DNA from: Amycolatopsis camponoti
GTDB taxonomy: Bacteria > Actinomycetota > Actinomycetes > Mycobacteriales > Pseudonocardiaceae
Direction: 5' to 3'
DNA: 64,000 nt
Assembly (NCBI RefSeq): GCF_902497555.1
Contig: NZ_CABVGP010000001.1
Coordinates: forward strand, 2,212,501 to 2,276,500
The number at the start of each line of letters is the position of its first letter. The stretch's first letter is position 1. The translations under genes and the position numbers were made by a program. Below the pieces are notes generated by a model. It worked only from the letters and a program-made list of their open reading frames with translations. It had not been told where the DNA came from and made no database searches. Of the stretch, positions 1 through 9,949 are shown in pieces.

Positions 1-259
1 TGGCGAAGCCGACCGCGATGCCGACCGCGAACAGCAGCGGCAGCCAGTTGAACAGCGTGCCGCCCGCGGCGCCCAGCACCGAGGCGACCTTGTTCCAGCC
101 GAGGCCGTCCTTGCCGAGCATGTCGTCCTGTCCGAACCGCAACAGGATGCCCGCCGCCGGGAGCACGGCGATGGGGAGCATGAGGCTACGGCCGAAGCGC
201 TGAAGACCGGCGAGACCGCTGCCGCTCTTCTTCGCCCCCTCCGCGGTGGTGGAGCTCAT
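1..259 (-). CDS. PTS EIIC component, N-terminal part (cut by window edge)
   Basis: This is the first 86 codons of a sugar phosphotransferase EIIC permease, which moves a sugar across the membrane while it is phosphorylated. The N-terminus has the family's RFGRSLMLPIAVLPAAGIL stretch, followed by hydrophobic segments, as in glucose and N-acetylglucosamine EIIC proteins. The ATG at 259 overlaps the TGA of the upstream regulator (ATGA), and GGAGG lies just before it inside that gene. The EIIB and EIIA parts are encoded divergently at 1287-1978, so the permease is split. The GlcNAc-family assignment is inferred from sequence and the dre-like operator; exact substrate is uncertain. Confidence 0.85.
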   Translation of the reverse strand, partial: MSSTTAEGAKKSGSGLAGLQRFGRSLMLPIAVLPAAGILLRFGQDDMLGKDGLGWNKVASVLGAAGGTLFNWLPLLFAVGIAVGFA

Positions 260-1044
260 CTGGATCCTCCATAGTGGGGTGGTTGACCGGGTTCCGGGGT
301 GTTCCGGTCCAACTGCATGGTCACCTGGTAATGATCTCCCCGGTACCAGGACGTGATGTCTTCGATCGGGTCGCCGTTGGCGCTGGAGACCCGGCGGAAC
401 ACGAGCAGGGGACTGCCGGCACGCATGCCGAGCAGCCGGGCCGTCTCGCGGTCCGCGCCTTCGGCCCAGACCGTCTGCCACGCCTGGTCGGGACGCACGT
501 CGTACGTCTCGGCCAGCTGCGCGTAGATGGACTGGGTCAGGTCGAGCTCGAGCAGGCCGGGAGCCCGGCCCGCGTGGTACCAGCCGCGTTCGACGGCCAG
601 GGGCACGCCGTCGGCGTGGCGCAACCGCACGAGGTGGTGTGCGGGGGCGCCCTCGGACAGCCCGAGGGCGTGCGCCGAGGCGGTCGGCGGGACCTCGGTG
701 GCCGCCGAGACCACCTCGGTCGTCGGGGTCAGCCCCCGCCGCCGCATGTCGTCGGTGAACGACATGAGGTAGAGCTGCAGCTCCATCCGCCGGGCCGCGG
801 TGAACGTGCCCTTGCCGCGGACCCGGGCGAGCAGACCTTCCTCGACCAGCTTGCCGATCGCCGATCTGACCGTGAGCCGCGACACGCCGTAGCGCTGGGC
901 CAACTCACGTTCCGACGGGATCGGCGCACCCGGGGGGAGCTCGCGCTCCACCGTGCGGCGGAGGATTTCCCGCAGCTGGGCGTGCTTGGGCGTGGGCCCG
1001 TTGACGACCCGGTCGGGTGGCGGGACGTGCGCTGCCGCGCTCAT
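256..1044 (-). CDS. GntR-family regulator with UTRA domain, DasR-like
   Basis: This 262-residue regulator has an N-terminal winged helix (PSERELAQRYGVSRLTVRSA, about residues 30-85) and a C-terminal UTRA effector domain (about 105-245). This is the architecture of DasR, NagR and YvoA, which sense amino-sugar phosphates. The start at 1044 was chosen because GAGGAGG lies 8-14 bases upstream; an in-frame ATG at 1173 would run through the operator. The gene is translationally coupled to the EIIC gene and faces the EIIB/EIIA genes. A dre-like palindrome at 1115-1130 suggests that it controls both directions. Calling it true DasR rather than a paralogue is inference. Confidence 0.85.
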   Translation of the reverse strand: MSAAAHVPPPDRVVNGPTPKHAQLREILRRTVERELPPGAPIPSERELAQRYGVSRLTVRSAIGKLVEEGLLARVRGKGTFTAARRMELQLYLMSFTDDMRRRGLTPTTEVVSAATEVPPTASAHALGLSEGAPAHHLVRLRHADGVPLAVERGWYHAGRAPGLLELDLTQSIYAQLAETYDVRPDQAWQTVWAEGADRETARLLGMRAGSPLLVFRRVSSANGDPIEDITSWYRGDHYQVTMQLDRNTPEPGQPPHYGGSR

Positions 1045-1114
1045 CGGCGTCACCCTCCTCGTTCTCGCGTCACCGGGGACCGGTGCTCGCGTCCGGCCCG
1101 GAACATTGGTACGT

Positions 1115-1130
1115 TCCGGTCTAGACCAAT
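1115..1130. promoter_or_regulatory. dre-like operator for DasR-type regulator
   Basis: The site reads TCCGGTCTAGACCAAT, with the perfect core palindrome GGTCTAGACC. It matches the Streptomyces dre consensus ACTGGTCTAGACCAGT at 13 of 16 positions. It lies between the divergent GntR/EIIC and EIIB/EIIA units, where a GlcNAc-responsive repressor would act. Confidence 0.8.
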
Positions 1131-1286
1131 GATCTGATGGGGCAGGATGCTCCGCCGTGCGGACGGGTGTCAACCACCGTTATCCGTTCGTGGCCCGCGG
1201 CGGGGTGCATGCCGACGAACGGCGTAGTACAGGTGGACACGCGGTGCGCGTCAGGTTGGGAACAAACAGTGATCAAGGAGACCGCG

Positions 1287-1526
1287 ATGGCGGATGACAG
1301 GCCGGAAAAGATCCTCGCCGCACTCGGCGGCTCGGAGAATCTCACCGAGATCGAGGGTTGCATCACGCGGCTGCGCTGCGAGGTCGAGGACATGAGCCTC
1401 GTCGACGAGCCGGCGCTGAAGAAGGCCGGCGCCATGGGCGTGGTCAAGATGGGGTCGTCTGCTCTGCAGGTGATCGTCGGGCCGGAGGCGGACACGATCG
1501 CCAGCGACATCGAGGACCTGCTGTGA
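1287..1526 (+). CDS. PTS EIIB component, glucose/GlcNAc family
   Basis: This 79-residue cytoplasmic EIIB subunit passes phosphate from EIIA to the sugar bound by EIIC. The phospho-accepting cysteine is in the family motif IEGCITRLR (about residues 27-35), and the fold ends with the expected QVIVGPEA segment. ATG 1287 is preceded by AAGGAG at 1275-1280. An upstream in-frame ATG at 1137 would add a residue stretch unlike the family. Its stop overlaps the GTG of the EIIA gene, so the two are co-translated. Confidence 0.88.
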   Translation: MADDRPEKILAALGGSENLTEIEGCITRLRCEVEDMSLVDEPALKKAGAMGVVKMGSSALQVIVGPEADTIASDIEDLL

Positions 1527-1978
1527 GCCTGGAGATCCTGAGCCCGGTCGCCGGGCGCGTGGTGCCGATCACCGAGGTCCCGGACCCGGTGTTCGCGCAG
1601 GCCATGGTGGGTCCGGGCGTCGCCGTGCAGCCCTCGGGCGGCCGGTCCGACGCGGTCGCGCCGGTCGACGGGACGGTCGCGACGCTGCACCCGCACGCCT
1701 ACGTCGTCGCGACCGAGGACGGCAAGGCCGTGCTGGTGCACCTGGGCATCGACACGGTCAAGGAGAAGGGCGAGGGCTTCACGCTGCACGTCGTCAAGGG
1801 CGAGCAGGTGCGGGCCGGCCAGCCGATCGTCAGCTGGGACCCGGAGGCGGTGACCGCGGCGGGCTACTCGGCGATCGTCCCGGTCGTCGCACTGGACGCC
1901 TCGGCGGACGTGCTGTCCGGTTTGGACGCCGAGCGCGACGTCGCCGCCGGCGAGAAGCTCTTCGGCTGGGACGCCTGA
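1523..1978 (+). CDS. PTS EIIA component, Crr-type
   Basis: This 151-residue EIIA of the glucose family accepts phosphate from HPr and donates it to EIIB. The active-site histidine is in AVLVHLGIDTV. The motifs SPVAGRVVPI near the start and APVDGTVATLHPHAY are typical of the beta-sandwich fold. The GTG start overlaps the EIIB stop (GTGA). In Gram-positive bacteria such proteins can also take part in carbon regulation, but nothing here shows that. A strong hairpin follows at 1990-2037. Confidence 0.88.
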   Translation: MSLEILSPVAGRVVPITEVPDPVFAQAMVGPGVAVQPSGGRSDAVAPVDGTVATLHPHAYVVATEDGKAVLVHLGIDTVKEKGEGFTLHVVKGEQVRAGQPIVSWDPEAVTAAGYSAIVPVVALDASADVLSGLDAERDVAAGEKLFGWDA

Positions 1979-1989
1979 GGTCTTCGTGT

Positions 1990-2037
1990 CACGCGAAGGG
2001 CCCTTGTGGACAGTCGTCCCCAAGGGCCCTTCGCGTG
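1990..2037. terminator. bidirectional hairpin terminator
   Basis: A perfect 17-bp inverted repeat (arms 1990-2006 and 2021-2037, starting CACGCGAAGGGCCC) has a 14-base loop. It lies between the converging EIIA and Rieske genes. There is no T-run, as is common in high-GC actinomycetes. Confidence 0.75.
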
Positions 2038-2048
2038 CTCCCGGCCCG

Positions 2049-2486
2049 TCAGCCGGTCACGACCTTCCCGTTTTCGACCTTGACCGGCACGCTCGGCAGC
2101 GGCTTGTTCGCCGGGCCCTGCTTGACCTCCCCGGTGAGCGCGTTGAACACCGAGCCGTGGCACGGGCAGACGAGGTCGGCGCCCTTCGGGGCGACGGTGC
2201 AGCCCTGGTGCGTGCAGATCGCGCTGAACGCGGCGCACGCCGATTCGGACGTCCGGGCCACGATCACGTCGGAGCCGTCCGGGGCCTTGGCGGCCTTCGC
2301 CTGGCCGACGGGGACGTCGGCGAGCGCGACCAGCGGCGTCCCGGCGGCGATCGGCGCCTGCGCGGTGCCCGACTTGGCGTCGTCCGAAGAACCGCAGGCG
2401 GAGAGCGCGACGGCGCCCACGGCGGCACCTGCGACGGCGGCACCCGTGGTGAGGACGGTGCGGCGGGAGTGGGTTTCGGCAGTCAT
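2049..2486 (-). CDS. Rieske [2Fe-2S] lipoprotein
   Basis: This 145-residue exported iron-sulfur protein starts with a twin-arginine signal (SRRTVLTTG) that runs into a lipobox, ALSAC, with Cys31 as the likely lipidated residue. The C-terminal Rieske domain has both cluster-binding boxes, CTHQGC and CPCHGSVF. It probably acts as a membrane-anchored electron carrier on the outer face of the cell. No partner oxidoreductase is adjacent, so its redox partner is unknown. It is a small free-standing Rieske protein rather than the subunit of the cytochrome bc complex. Confidence 0.9.
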   Translation of the reverse strand: MTAETHSRRTVLTTGAAVAGAAVGAVALSACGSSDDAKSGTAQAPIAAGTPLVALADVPVGQAKAAKAPDGSDVIVARTSESACAAFSAICTHQGCTVAPKGADLVCPCHGSVFNALTGEVKQGPANKPLPSVPVKVENGKVVTG

Positions 2487-2591
2487 GCCCCTCTAAACGA
2501 GATCGACACCCCATCGGTTCAATTCGCGGTGAACCGGATCGGCCCCTGCTCCGTGTATGTACCCGAGTGGGTGTGGAGTGGAGGATCGATC

Positions 2592-2960
2592 ATGGTGAGT
2601 TGGGTTCTACGCATCGTCGTGGCGGCCGCGCTGCTCGGCTCGGCGGGCGTGCACTACTTCCTGTGGACCGAGGACTACCCGGGCATCGTCGGGCCGTTGT
2701 TCCTGCTCGACGCGATCGGCGGCCTGGTCCTCGCGATCGCCGTGCTGGCCTGGCGGCACTGGCTGCCCGCGCTGGGCGCGGTCGGTTTCGGGGTGCTGAC
2801 GCTGGGTGCGTACGTCCTCGCCGCGACCGTCGGGTTCGCCGGGAACCACGACCAGTTCAACAGCCAGCCGGAGTACTGGGGCGTCATCACCGAGGCGGTC
2901 TGCATCGTCGGCGGCCTGGCGCTGTTGTTCGTGAAGGACCGGCGCCGAGTCGCGGCCTGA
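2592..2960 (+). CDS. Small four-helix membrane protein, unknown function
   Basis: This 122-residue protein has four predicted membrane helices (about residues 4-22, 35-54, 61-82 and 97-115) and a short basic C-terminus (KDRRRVAA). ATG 2592 follows a GTGGAGTGGAGG ribosome-binding region. It lies 4 bases upstream of an ECF sigma gene and is probably in the same transcript. Possible ECF-type promoter elements, GAAC and CGTG about 17 bases apart, lie upstream near 2531-2556. That would fit sigma-factor autoregulation but is weak. I do not recognise a named family. Confidence 0.7.
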   Translation: MVSWVLRIVVAAALLGSAGVHYFLWTEDYPGIVGPLFLLDAIGGLVLAIAVLAWRHWLPALGAVGFGVLTLGAYVLAATVGFAGNHDQFNSQPEYWGVITEAVCIVGGLALLFVKDRRRVAA

Positions 2961-2964
2961 GTCC

Positions 2965-3477
2965 GTGGGGGAAGTCGCCGAAGACGCGCTGATGCGCGCC
3001 TTGCACGAGGAACACGCGGGCGCGCTGTGGTCGTACGCGCTCCACCTGACCTCCGGCGACCGGATCCGGGCCGAGGACGTCGTCCAGGAGACGCTGCTGC
3101 GCGCCTGGCGGTCGACGGCGGTGCTGGACCAGTCGCAGGGCTCGGCGCGGGCGTGGCTGTTCACGGTCGCGCGGCGCATCGCGATCGACGGCTGGCGCTC
3201 GGCGTCGGCCCGGTCGGAAGTGATGACCGACCAGCCGCCGGAACGCGCGGTCGGCGACGGGACCGACCGCGCGGTGCAGGGCTGGCTGGTCGCCGAGGCG
3301 CTCGCCGAGCTGTCGGAGCGGCACCGCGAGGTGCTCGTGCTGTGTTACTTCCAGGGCTATTCCGTGGCGGACGCGGCGACGCGGCTCGGTGTGGCCGAAG
3401 GGACGGTCAAGTCCCGGACGCACTACGCGTTGCGCGCGTTGCGCCTGGTGCTCGAGGAGAGGGGGGTGACCCAGTGA
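2965..3477 (+). CDS. ECF RNA polymerase sigma factor
   Basis: This 170-residue sigma factor has sigma region 2 (LHEEHAGALWSYAL to AEDVVQETLLRAWR, about residues 12-50), a linker, and region 4 (LSERHREVLVLCYFQGYSVA and GVAEGTVKSR, about 112-155). It would direct RNA polymerase to stress promoters when its anti-sigma partner releases it. GTG 2965 lies just after the upstream stop; a start at ATG 2992 is also possible. Its stop overlaps the GTG of the zinc anti-sigma gene (GTGA), the usual arrangement for a sigma/anti-sigma pair. Confidence 0.88.
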   Translation: MGEVAEDALMRALHEEHAGALWSYALHLTSGDRIRAEDVVQETLLRAWRSTAVLDQSQGSARAWLFTVARRIAIDGWRSASARSEVMTDQPPERAVGDGTDRAVQGWLVAEALAELSERHREVLVLCYFQGYSVADAATRLGVAEGTVKSRTHYALRALRLVLEERGVTQ

Positions 3478-4118
3478 GCGAGGACCCGTTCGCGACGTTC
3501 GACGCGGCCTACGTGCTCGGGGCGCTTTCCCCCGAGGACCGCCAGCGCTTCGAGCAGCACCTGCGCACGTGCGACCGGTGCGCGTCCTCGGTGCGGGACA
3601 TGGCGGGGCTGCCGGGGCTGCTGGCCAGGGTGGACGCCCCGCCCGCGGTGCCGGACGCGGGCCCGCCACCGCCGGACCTGCTCCCGACGGTGCTCCGCCG
3701 CGTCCGCCGCGGCCGCCGGATCCGGCTCGCGGTGACGTCCGCGTCGGCCGCGCTGGCGGTGTCGGCGTGCGTGGCGCTGGCGGTGGTGGCTTCGGCGCCT
3801 TCGCCTGCTCAGCCGCCTTACACGGCGATGACCTCGTTGGGTGAGTTCCCGGTCCGCGCGGATGCCAGCCTGGCGGCCTTCGACTGGGGCACGCAGGTCG
3901 ACATGTCGTGCAGCTACACGGGCGACCGCAGCAGCGGCGAGTACGTACTGGTGGCGATTTCCCGCACGGGCGTGGAGACCCAGCTGGCGACGTGGAAGGC
4001 GGTCCCGGACAACACGGCCCGCATCGTGATCGGCACGGCCTTGAAGCGGACCGATCTGGCGGCGCTGGAGGTGCGTGGGGGGACCAGCGGAAAACCGCTG
4101 TTGCGGTTGACGTTGTGA
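3474..4118 (+). CDS. Zinc-binding membrane anti-sigma factor
   Basis: This 214-residue protein has an N-terminal anti-sigma domain with the HxxxCxxC zinc motif (His29, Cys33, Cys36 in EQHLRTCDRC). A proline-rich linker follows, then one membrane helix (about residues 84-105) and an extracytoplasmic C-terminal domain of about 105 residues like those of RskA-type proteins. It should hold the overlapping ECF sigma factor inactive at the membrane until an outside signal is received. The signal is not evident. Confidence 0.85.
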   Translation: MSEDPFATFDAAYVLGALSPEDRQRFEQHLRTCDRCASSVRDMAGLPGLLARVDAPPAVPDAGPPPPDLLPTVLRRVRRGRRIRLAVTSASAALAVSACVALAVVASAPSPAQPPYTAMTSLGEFPVRADASLAAFDWGTQVDMSCSYTGDRSSGEYVLVAISRTGVETQLATWKAVPDNTARIVIGTALKRTDLAALEVRGGTSGKPLLRLTL

Positions 4119-4337
4119 GGGGTCGGTGGCTCGTCCGGGACGCAGGGGGTTCCGGACGGGCCGCCTGATTCTTTCCGTGCCCGGCCCTCGCGCCGTCTCG
4201 ATCCGAGTGGTTTCGGCCGACATTCCGCGCCCGGCGTGTCGCCCACAGGAGTGAAAACCGGCCCGGAACGTAGCGAACGGACCGTTCGCTGCGCCCGCCA
4301 TTTGCCCAGCTCAGCCCGGTCGCCGCACCCTGGACCC

Positions 4338-5516
4338 ATGCCCCCGACGATCTTCGTCCTCACCACCGCGGCGGCCGCCGGAGCCGTCACCGCGCCCCTT
4401 GCGGCGTGGGCCCTCGCCCGCGCCGACGCCCCGATCCCGGTCTGGCGCGCCGCCGCGCTGGCCGCGGTCGGCGTCGCCATGGTCACCGCGCGGTGGCAGG
4501 CGGGCGGCCGGCCCGGCTGGTGGCTGCCCGTGCCGGTCGTGCTGACGGTCATCGCCGTCCCGCTGGCCCTCGCCGACCTGCGTCACCTGCGCCTGCCCGA
4601 CGTGCTGACCCTGCCCGCGTACCCCCTCCTCGGCGCGGCGATCGGAGCGGCCGCACTCGGCGGCGGCGGCCCGTCCCTGGCAGCACGCGCGGCAGCGGGC
4701 GCCCTCCTGTTCGGCGGCGCCCACGCCCTGGTCGCCCGCGCGGTCCCGGGCAGCCTCGGCGCGGGCGACGTGAAGCTGTCCGGCAGCCTGGGCGCGGTCC
4801 TGGGCGCGACGGGCTGGCCGGCCCTCGCACTCGCGGCGATCCTGGCGGCTCTGTTCAGCCTGGCCATCGCGATCGCCCAGGAGGTAGGCCGCCGACGCCC
4901 CGGCACCCGAGCAAGGGAGGCGCCATCAGCCTGCCTTCGACCGGCGCAGGAGCCGCATCCGGCACCCGCCGCGCGCCCGACGTCAGCCACCGAACGACCG
5001 GTGCCCGTCCTGCCCCCAGCGCCGACCGCCGTTCGGCACCCGGCGCCCTCAGCCGTCAGACCCCCGGCGTTCGTCCTGCGCTCGGTATCGGCGGCCGGCC
5101 GGCGCCTCGGTCTGCGCCTCGCGTCGTCAGGTGCCGAGCGACCGGCGTCCGTGCCGCGCTCGGGCCGGCACCGCGGCCTTCGACCGGCGCCGTCAGCCAC
5201 CACCCGACCGGCCTCCGTCCCACTCCCAGCTCCGTCGGCCCGCCCGCACCCGGCGCCGTCGGCCACCACGCGGCCGGCGTCCGTTCCACCCCTGGCTCCG
5301 CGGGCTCGCCCGCACCCAGCGCCGGCGGCCACCACCCGACCGGCCTCCGTCCCACCCCCAGCTCCGCCGGCCCGCCCGCACCCGGCGCCGTCAACCACCA
5401 CCCGGCCCACACCCATCCCACCCCCGATTCGTCCCTTCGGCGGCCACCGAGTGCCCCATGGACCCGCCCTCCTCGCCGCCACCTGGCTGTGCGCCCTCTT
5501 CCCGGGTGCGCCATGA
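4338..5516 (+). CDS. Prepilin peptidase (A24) with large repetitive insert
   Basis: This is a multispan aspartic peptidase of the TadV/PilD type. Catalytic aspartates are visible in LADLRHLRLPDVLT and in GAGDVKLSGSLG. The family is usually about 200-250 residues, but this protein has 392. A proline/alanine/arginine-rich, low-complexity block (about residues 193-370) separates the main membrane domain from the final canonical helix VPHGPALLAATWLCALF (about 372-388). The block includes 22-residue tandem repeats. It should process pilin-like proteins for Tad/Flp pili, but no pilus genes are in the window. Whether the insert is tolerated or disables the enzyme is unknown. Confidence 0.8.
   Translation: MPPTIFVLTTAAAAGAVTAPLAAWALARADAPIPVWRAAALAAVGVAMVTARWQAGGRPGWWLPVPVVLTVIAVPLALADLRHLRLPDVLTLPAYPLLGAAIGAAALGGGGPSLAARAAAGALLFGGAHALVARAVPGSLGAGDVKLSGSLGAVLGATGWPALALAAILAALFSLAIAIAQEVGRRRPGTRAREAPSACLRPAQEPHPAPAARPTSATERPVPVLPPAPTAVRHPAPSAVRPPAFVLRSVSAAGRRLGLRLASSGAERPASVPRSGRHRGLRPAPSATTRPASVPLPAPSARPHPAPSATTRPASVPPLAPRARPHPAPAATTRPASVPPPAPPARPHPAPSTTTRPTPIPPPIRPFGGHRVPHGPALLAATWLCALFPGAP
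5184..5426 (+). repeat. 66-bp tandem repeat inside the prepilin peptidase gene
   Basis: Three full 66-bp units (starting at 5184, 5250 and 5316) and a partial fourth (from 5382) encode 22-residue repeats. Each begins PAPSATTRP or a close variant and ends ARPH. Less regular, related sequence extends back to about 4920. Because the unit is a multiple of three, gain or loss of copies keeps the frame. Confidence 0.85.
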
Positions 5517-5564
5517 CCGGAACACTCTTCGGGCCCGCCCGGCCCCCGTGACAGGATTGAGCCC

Positions 5565-6748
5565 ATGTTGCGCTGGATCACCGCAGGTGAATCGCACGGA
5601 CCCGCGCTGGCCGCCGTGCTCGAAGGCATGCCCGCCGGCGTCGGCGTCACCACCGCCGACGTCACCGAGCAGCTCGCCCGGCGCCGCCTCGGCTTCGGGC
5701 GCAGCCCGCGGATGGGCTTCGAGACCGACCACATCGACTTCCTCGGCGGCGTCCGCCACGGCCTCACCCAGGGCGGCCCGGTCGCGATCCAGATCGAGAA
5801 CGCCGAGTGGCCCAAGTGGGAGCAGGTCATGGCGGTCGACCCGGTCGACCCGCAGATCCTCGAAGGCCTCGCGCGCAACGAGCCGCTCACCCGGCCGCGC
5901 CCGGGTCACGCCGACCTGCCCGGCATGCAGAAGTACGGCTTCGACGAGGCCCGCCCCGTCCTCGAGCGGGCCAGCGCACGCGAAACCGCGTCGCGGACCG
6001 CGCTCGGCACCGTCGCGCGGAACTTCCTGAAGCAGCTGCTCGGCGTCGAGATCCTCAGCCACGTCGTCTCGATCGGCGGGGCCGACGCCCCCGAAGGGCT
6101 CGTCCCCAAGCCGGAAGACCTCGCCGCCATCGACGAGAGCCCGGTGCGCGCCTTCGGCCAGGAAGGCACCGACGCCATGGTCGCCGAGGTCGACGCCGTG
6201 CGGAAGGCGGGCGACACCGTCGGCGGCGTCATCGAGGTCCTCGCCTACGGCCTGCCGCCGGGCCTCGGCTCGCACGTCCACTGGGACCGCCGGCTCGACG
6301 CCCGGCTCGCCGGCGCGCTGATGGGCGTCCAGGCCATGAAGGGCGTCGAGGTCGGTGACGGCTTCACCACCGCCCGTCGCTGGGGCAGCCAGGCGCACGA
6401 CGAGATCGACCGCGGCACCGGCCCGGTCGGCGTCACCCGCCGGTCCAACCGCGCGGGCGGCCTCGAAGGCGGCATCACCAACGGCGAGCCGCTGCGGGTG
6501 CGCGTCGCGATGAAGCCGATCTCGACCGTCCCCAAAGCACTGTCCACAGTGGACGTCAAGACCGGCGAGTCCGCCGTCGCCATCCACCAGCGGTCCGACG
6601 TCTGCGCCGTGCCGCGCGCCGGCGTCGTGCTGGAGTCGGTCGTGGCACTCGTCCTCGCGGACGCCGCGCTCGAGAAGTTCGGCGGCGACTCCCTCGCCGA
6701 GAGCAAGCGCAACGCCGAGGCGTACCTGAAGGCACTCGAGGAGCGCTG

Positions 6749-6752
<4 letters not shown>
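5565..6752 (+). CDS. aroC: Chorismate synthase
   Basis: This 395-residue enzyme converts EPSP to chorismate, the last shikimate step, using reduced FMN. The family signatures are all present: [18 protein letters not shown] at the start, [15 protein letters not shown] in the middle, and [17 protein letters not shown] and the C-terminal AVPRAGVV region. Length is normal for actinobacteria. It opens the aroC-aroK-aroB-aroQ operon and its TGA overlaps the GTG of aroK. A possible -10 element (CAGGAT) lies 7 bases before the ATG, so the message may be nearly leaderless. Confidence 0.97.
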
Positions 6753-8815
<2,063 letters not shown>

Positions 8816-8819
<4 letters not shown>

Positions 8820-9727
8820 CGCCGCCGACGCTGACCACGGCGCGGCTGGAGCTGCGTCAGCTGGTCGAGGCCGACCGCGAAGCCGTCGTGAAGGTGTTCT
8901 CCGACCCGGAGATGAGCCGGTTCTTCGCCGCGGACTTCTCCGACCCGGCGGCGGCGAGCGCGATGGTCGACCGCCGGCTGGCCTACCGCGGCCCGGCCGG
9001 CCAGGGCCACTGGGTGATCGAGCGCGACGGCGAGGTGATCGGCGTCGCGCACCTGCGCCCGTCGTCGGAGCTGCCCGGCGGGGTGGCGGAGCTGGGCTAC
9101 TACGTCGCGAGCGCGTACGCGGGGCAAGGCTTGGCGACCGAGGCCGCCCGGGCGGTGCTCGGCCACGGGCTCGACGCGCTCGGGCTGCCGGCGGTCTGGG
9201 CGCTGGTGCACGAGAACAACGCGGCGAGCCGGAAAGTGGCGGCCCGGCTGGGTTTCCTCGACGTCGGCAGCGGCATCCACTACGGCGACCTGCACCGCGT
9301 GCTGGTCGCGCTGGCGCCGGTGCCCGGACGGCCGCACCACATCGAGCTGTGGGTGCCGGACCTCGCCGAGGCCGAGCGGAGCTGGGGCTGGCTGCTCGGC
9401 GAGCTGGGGTGGCGGGAGTTCCAGCGCTGGCCCGCGGGCGTCAGCTGGCGCCTCGGCGGGACGTACGTGGTGGTCGAGGCCTCGCCGGCGATGAGCGCCC
9501 CGGAACACGAGCGCACCCGCCCGGGCCTGAACCACCTGGCGCTGCACGTGGGAACGCGCGCCCAGGTCGACGCGCTGGCCGAGCAGGCAGCCGGCCACGG
9601 CTGGCGGCCGTTGTTCGGCGATCGCTATCCGTATGCGGGCGGCGAAGCGCACTACGCGGCTTATCTCGAGAATGACGCGGGCTTCGAGGTCGAGCTGGTC
9701 GCGCTCGAAGGCCCACCCGCACACTGA
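8816..9727 (+). CDS. GNAT acetyltransferase fused to glyoxalase/VOC domain
   Basis: This 303-residue protein joins two domains. The first (about residues 1-165) is a RimJ/RimL-type GNAT acetyltransferase: it has [11 protein letters not shown] at the start, the acetyl-CoA loop region [18 protein letters not shown] and [15 protein letters not shown]. The second (about 175-300) is a vicinal-oxygen-chelate domain starting [18 protein letters not shown] and ending [13 protein letters not shown], with HIE, HLA and E as possible metal ligands. ATG 8816 overlaps the aroQ stop. The substrate is unknown. Its place in the aro operon suggests modification or detoxification of a small metabolite or antibiotic, but that is inference. 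Confidence 0.85.
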
Positions 9728-9777
9728 CCCGCCGGGCTTCACGGCCGAGGGCCCGCCACACCCGCCGAGCCCGCCGC

Positions 9778-9833
9778 GGCCGGTCGTGAGTGGGAAACAG
9801 TGTTCTAACCCTGTTTCCCACTCACGACCGGCC
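9778..9833. terminator. Long hairpin terminator after the aro operon
   Basis: A perfect 23-bp inverted repeat (arms 9778-9800 and 9811-9833) has a 10-base loop. The arms contain GTGAGTGGGAAACAG. It ends the aroC-to-GNAT-VOC transcript, 50 bases past the last stop. Confidence 0.8.
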
Positions 9834-9949
9834 TGACCGGCGCACACTGCGAACCCCCTGCTGCGCCCGCGATCTTGGGTGCGAACGAATGACCGCCGAC
9901 CAGGCGTGCCATCACTCGGACGGGTTCGGTCTCGCTACACTCCGATGTC

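Noticed and set aside
4406..5551. A 381-codon frame overlapping the prepilin peptidase in another phase
   Set aside because: The catalytic motifs and the terminal helix are in the 4338 frame only; the alternative is repeat-driven.
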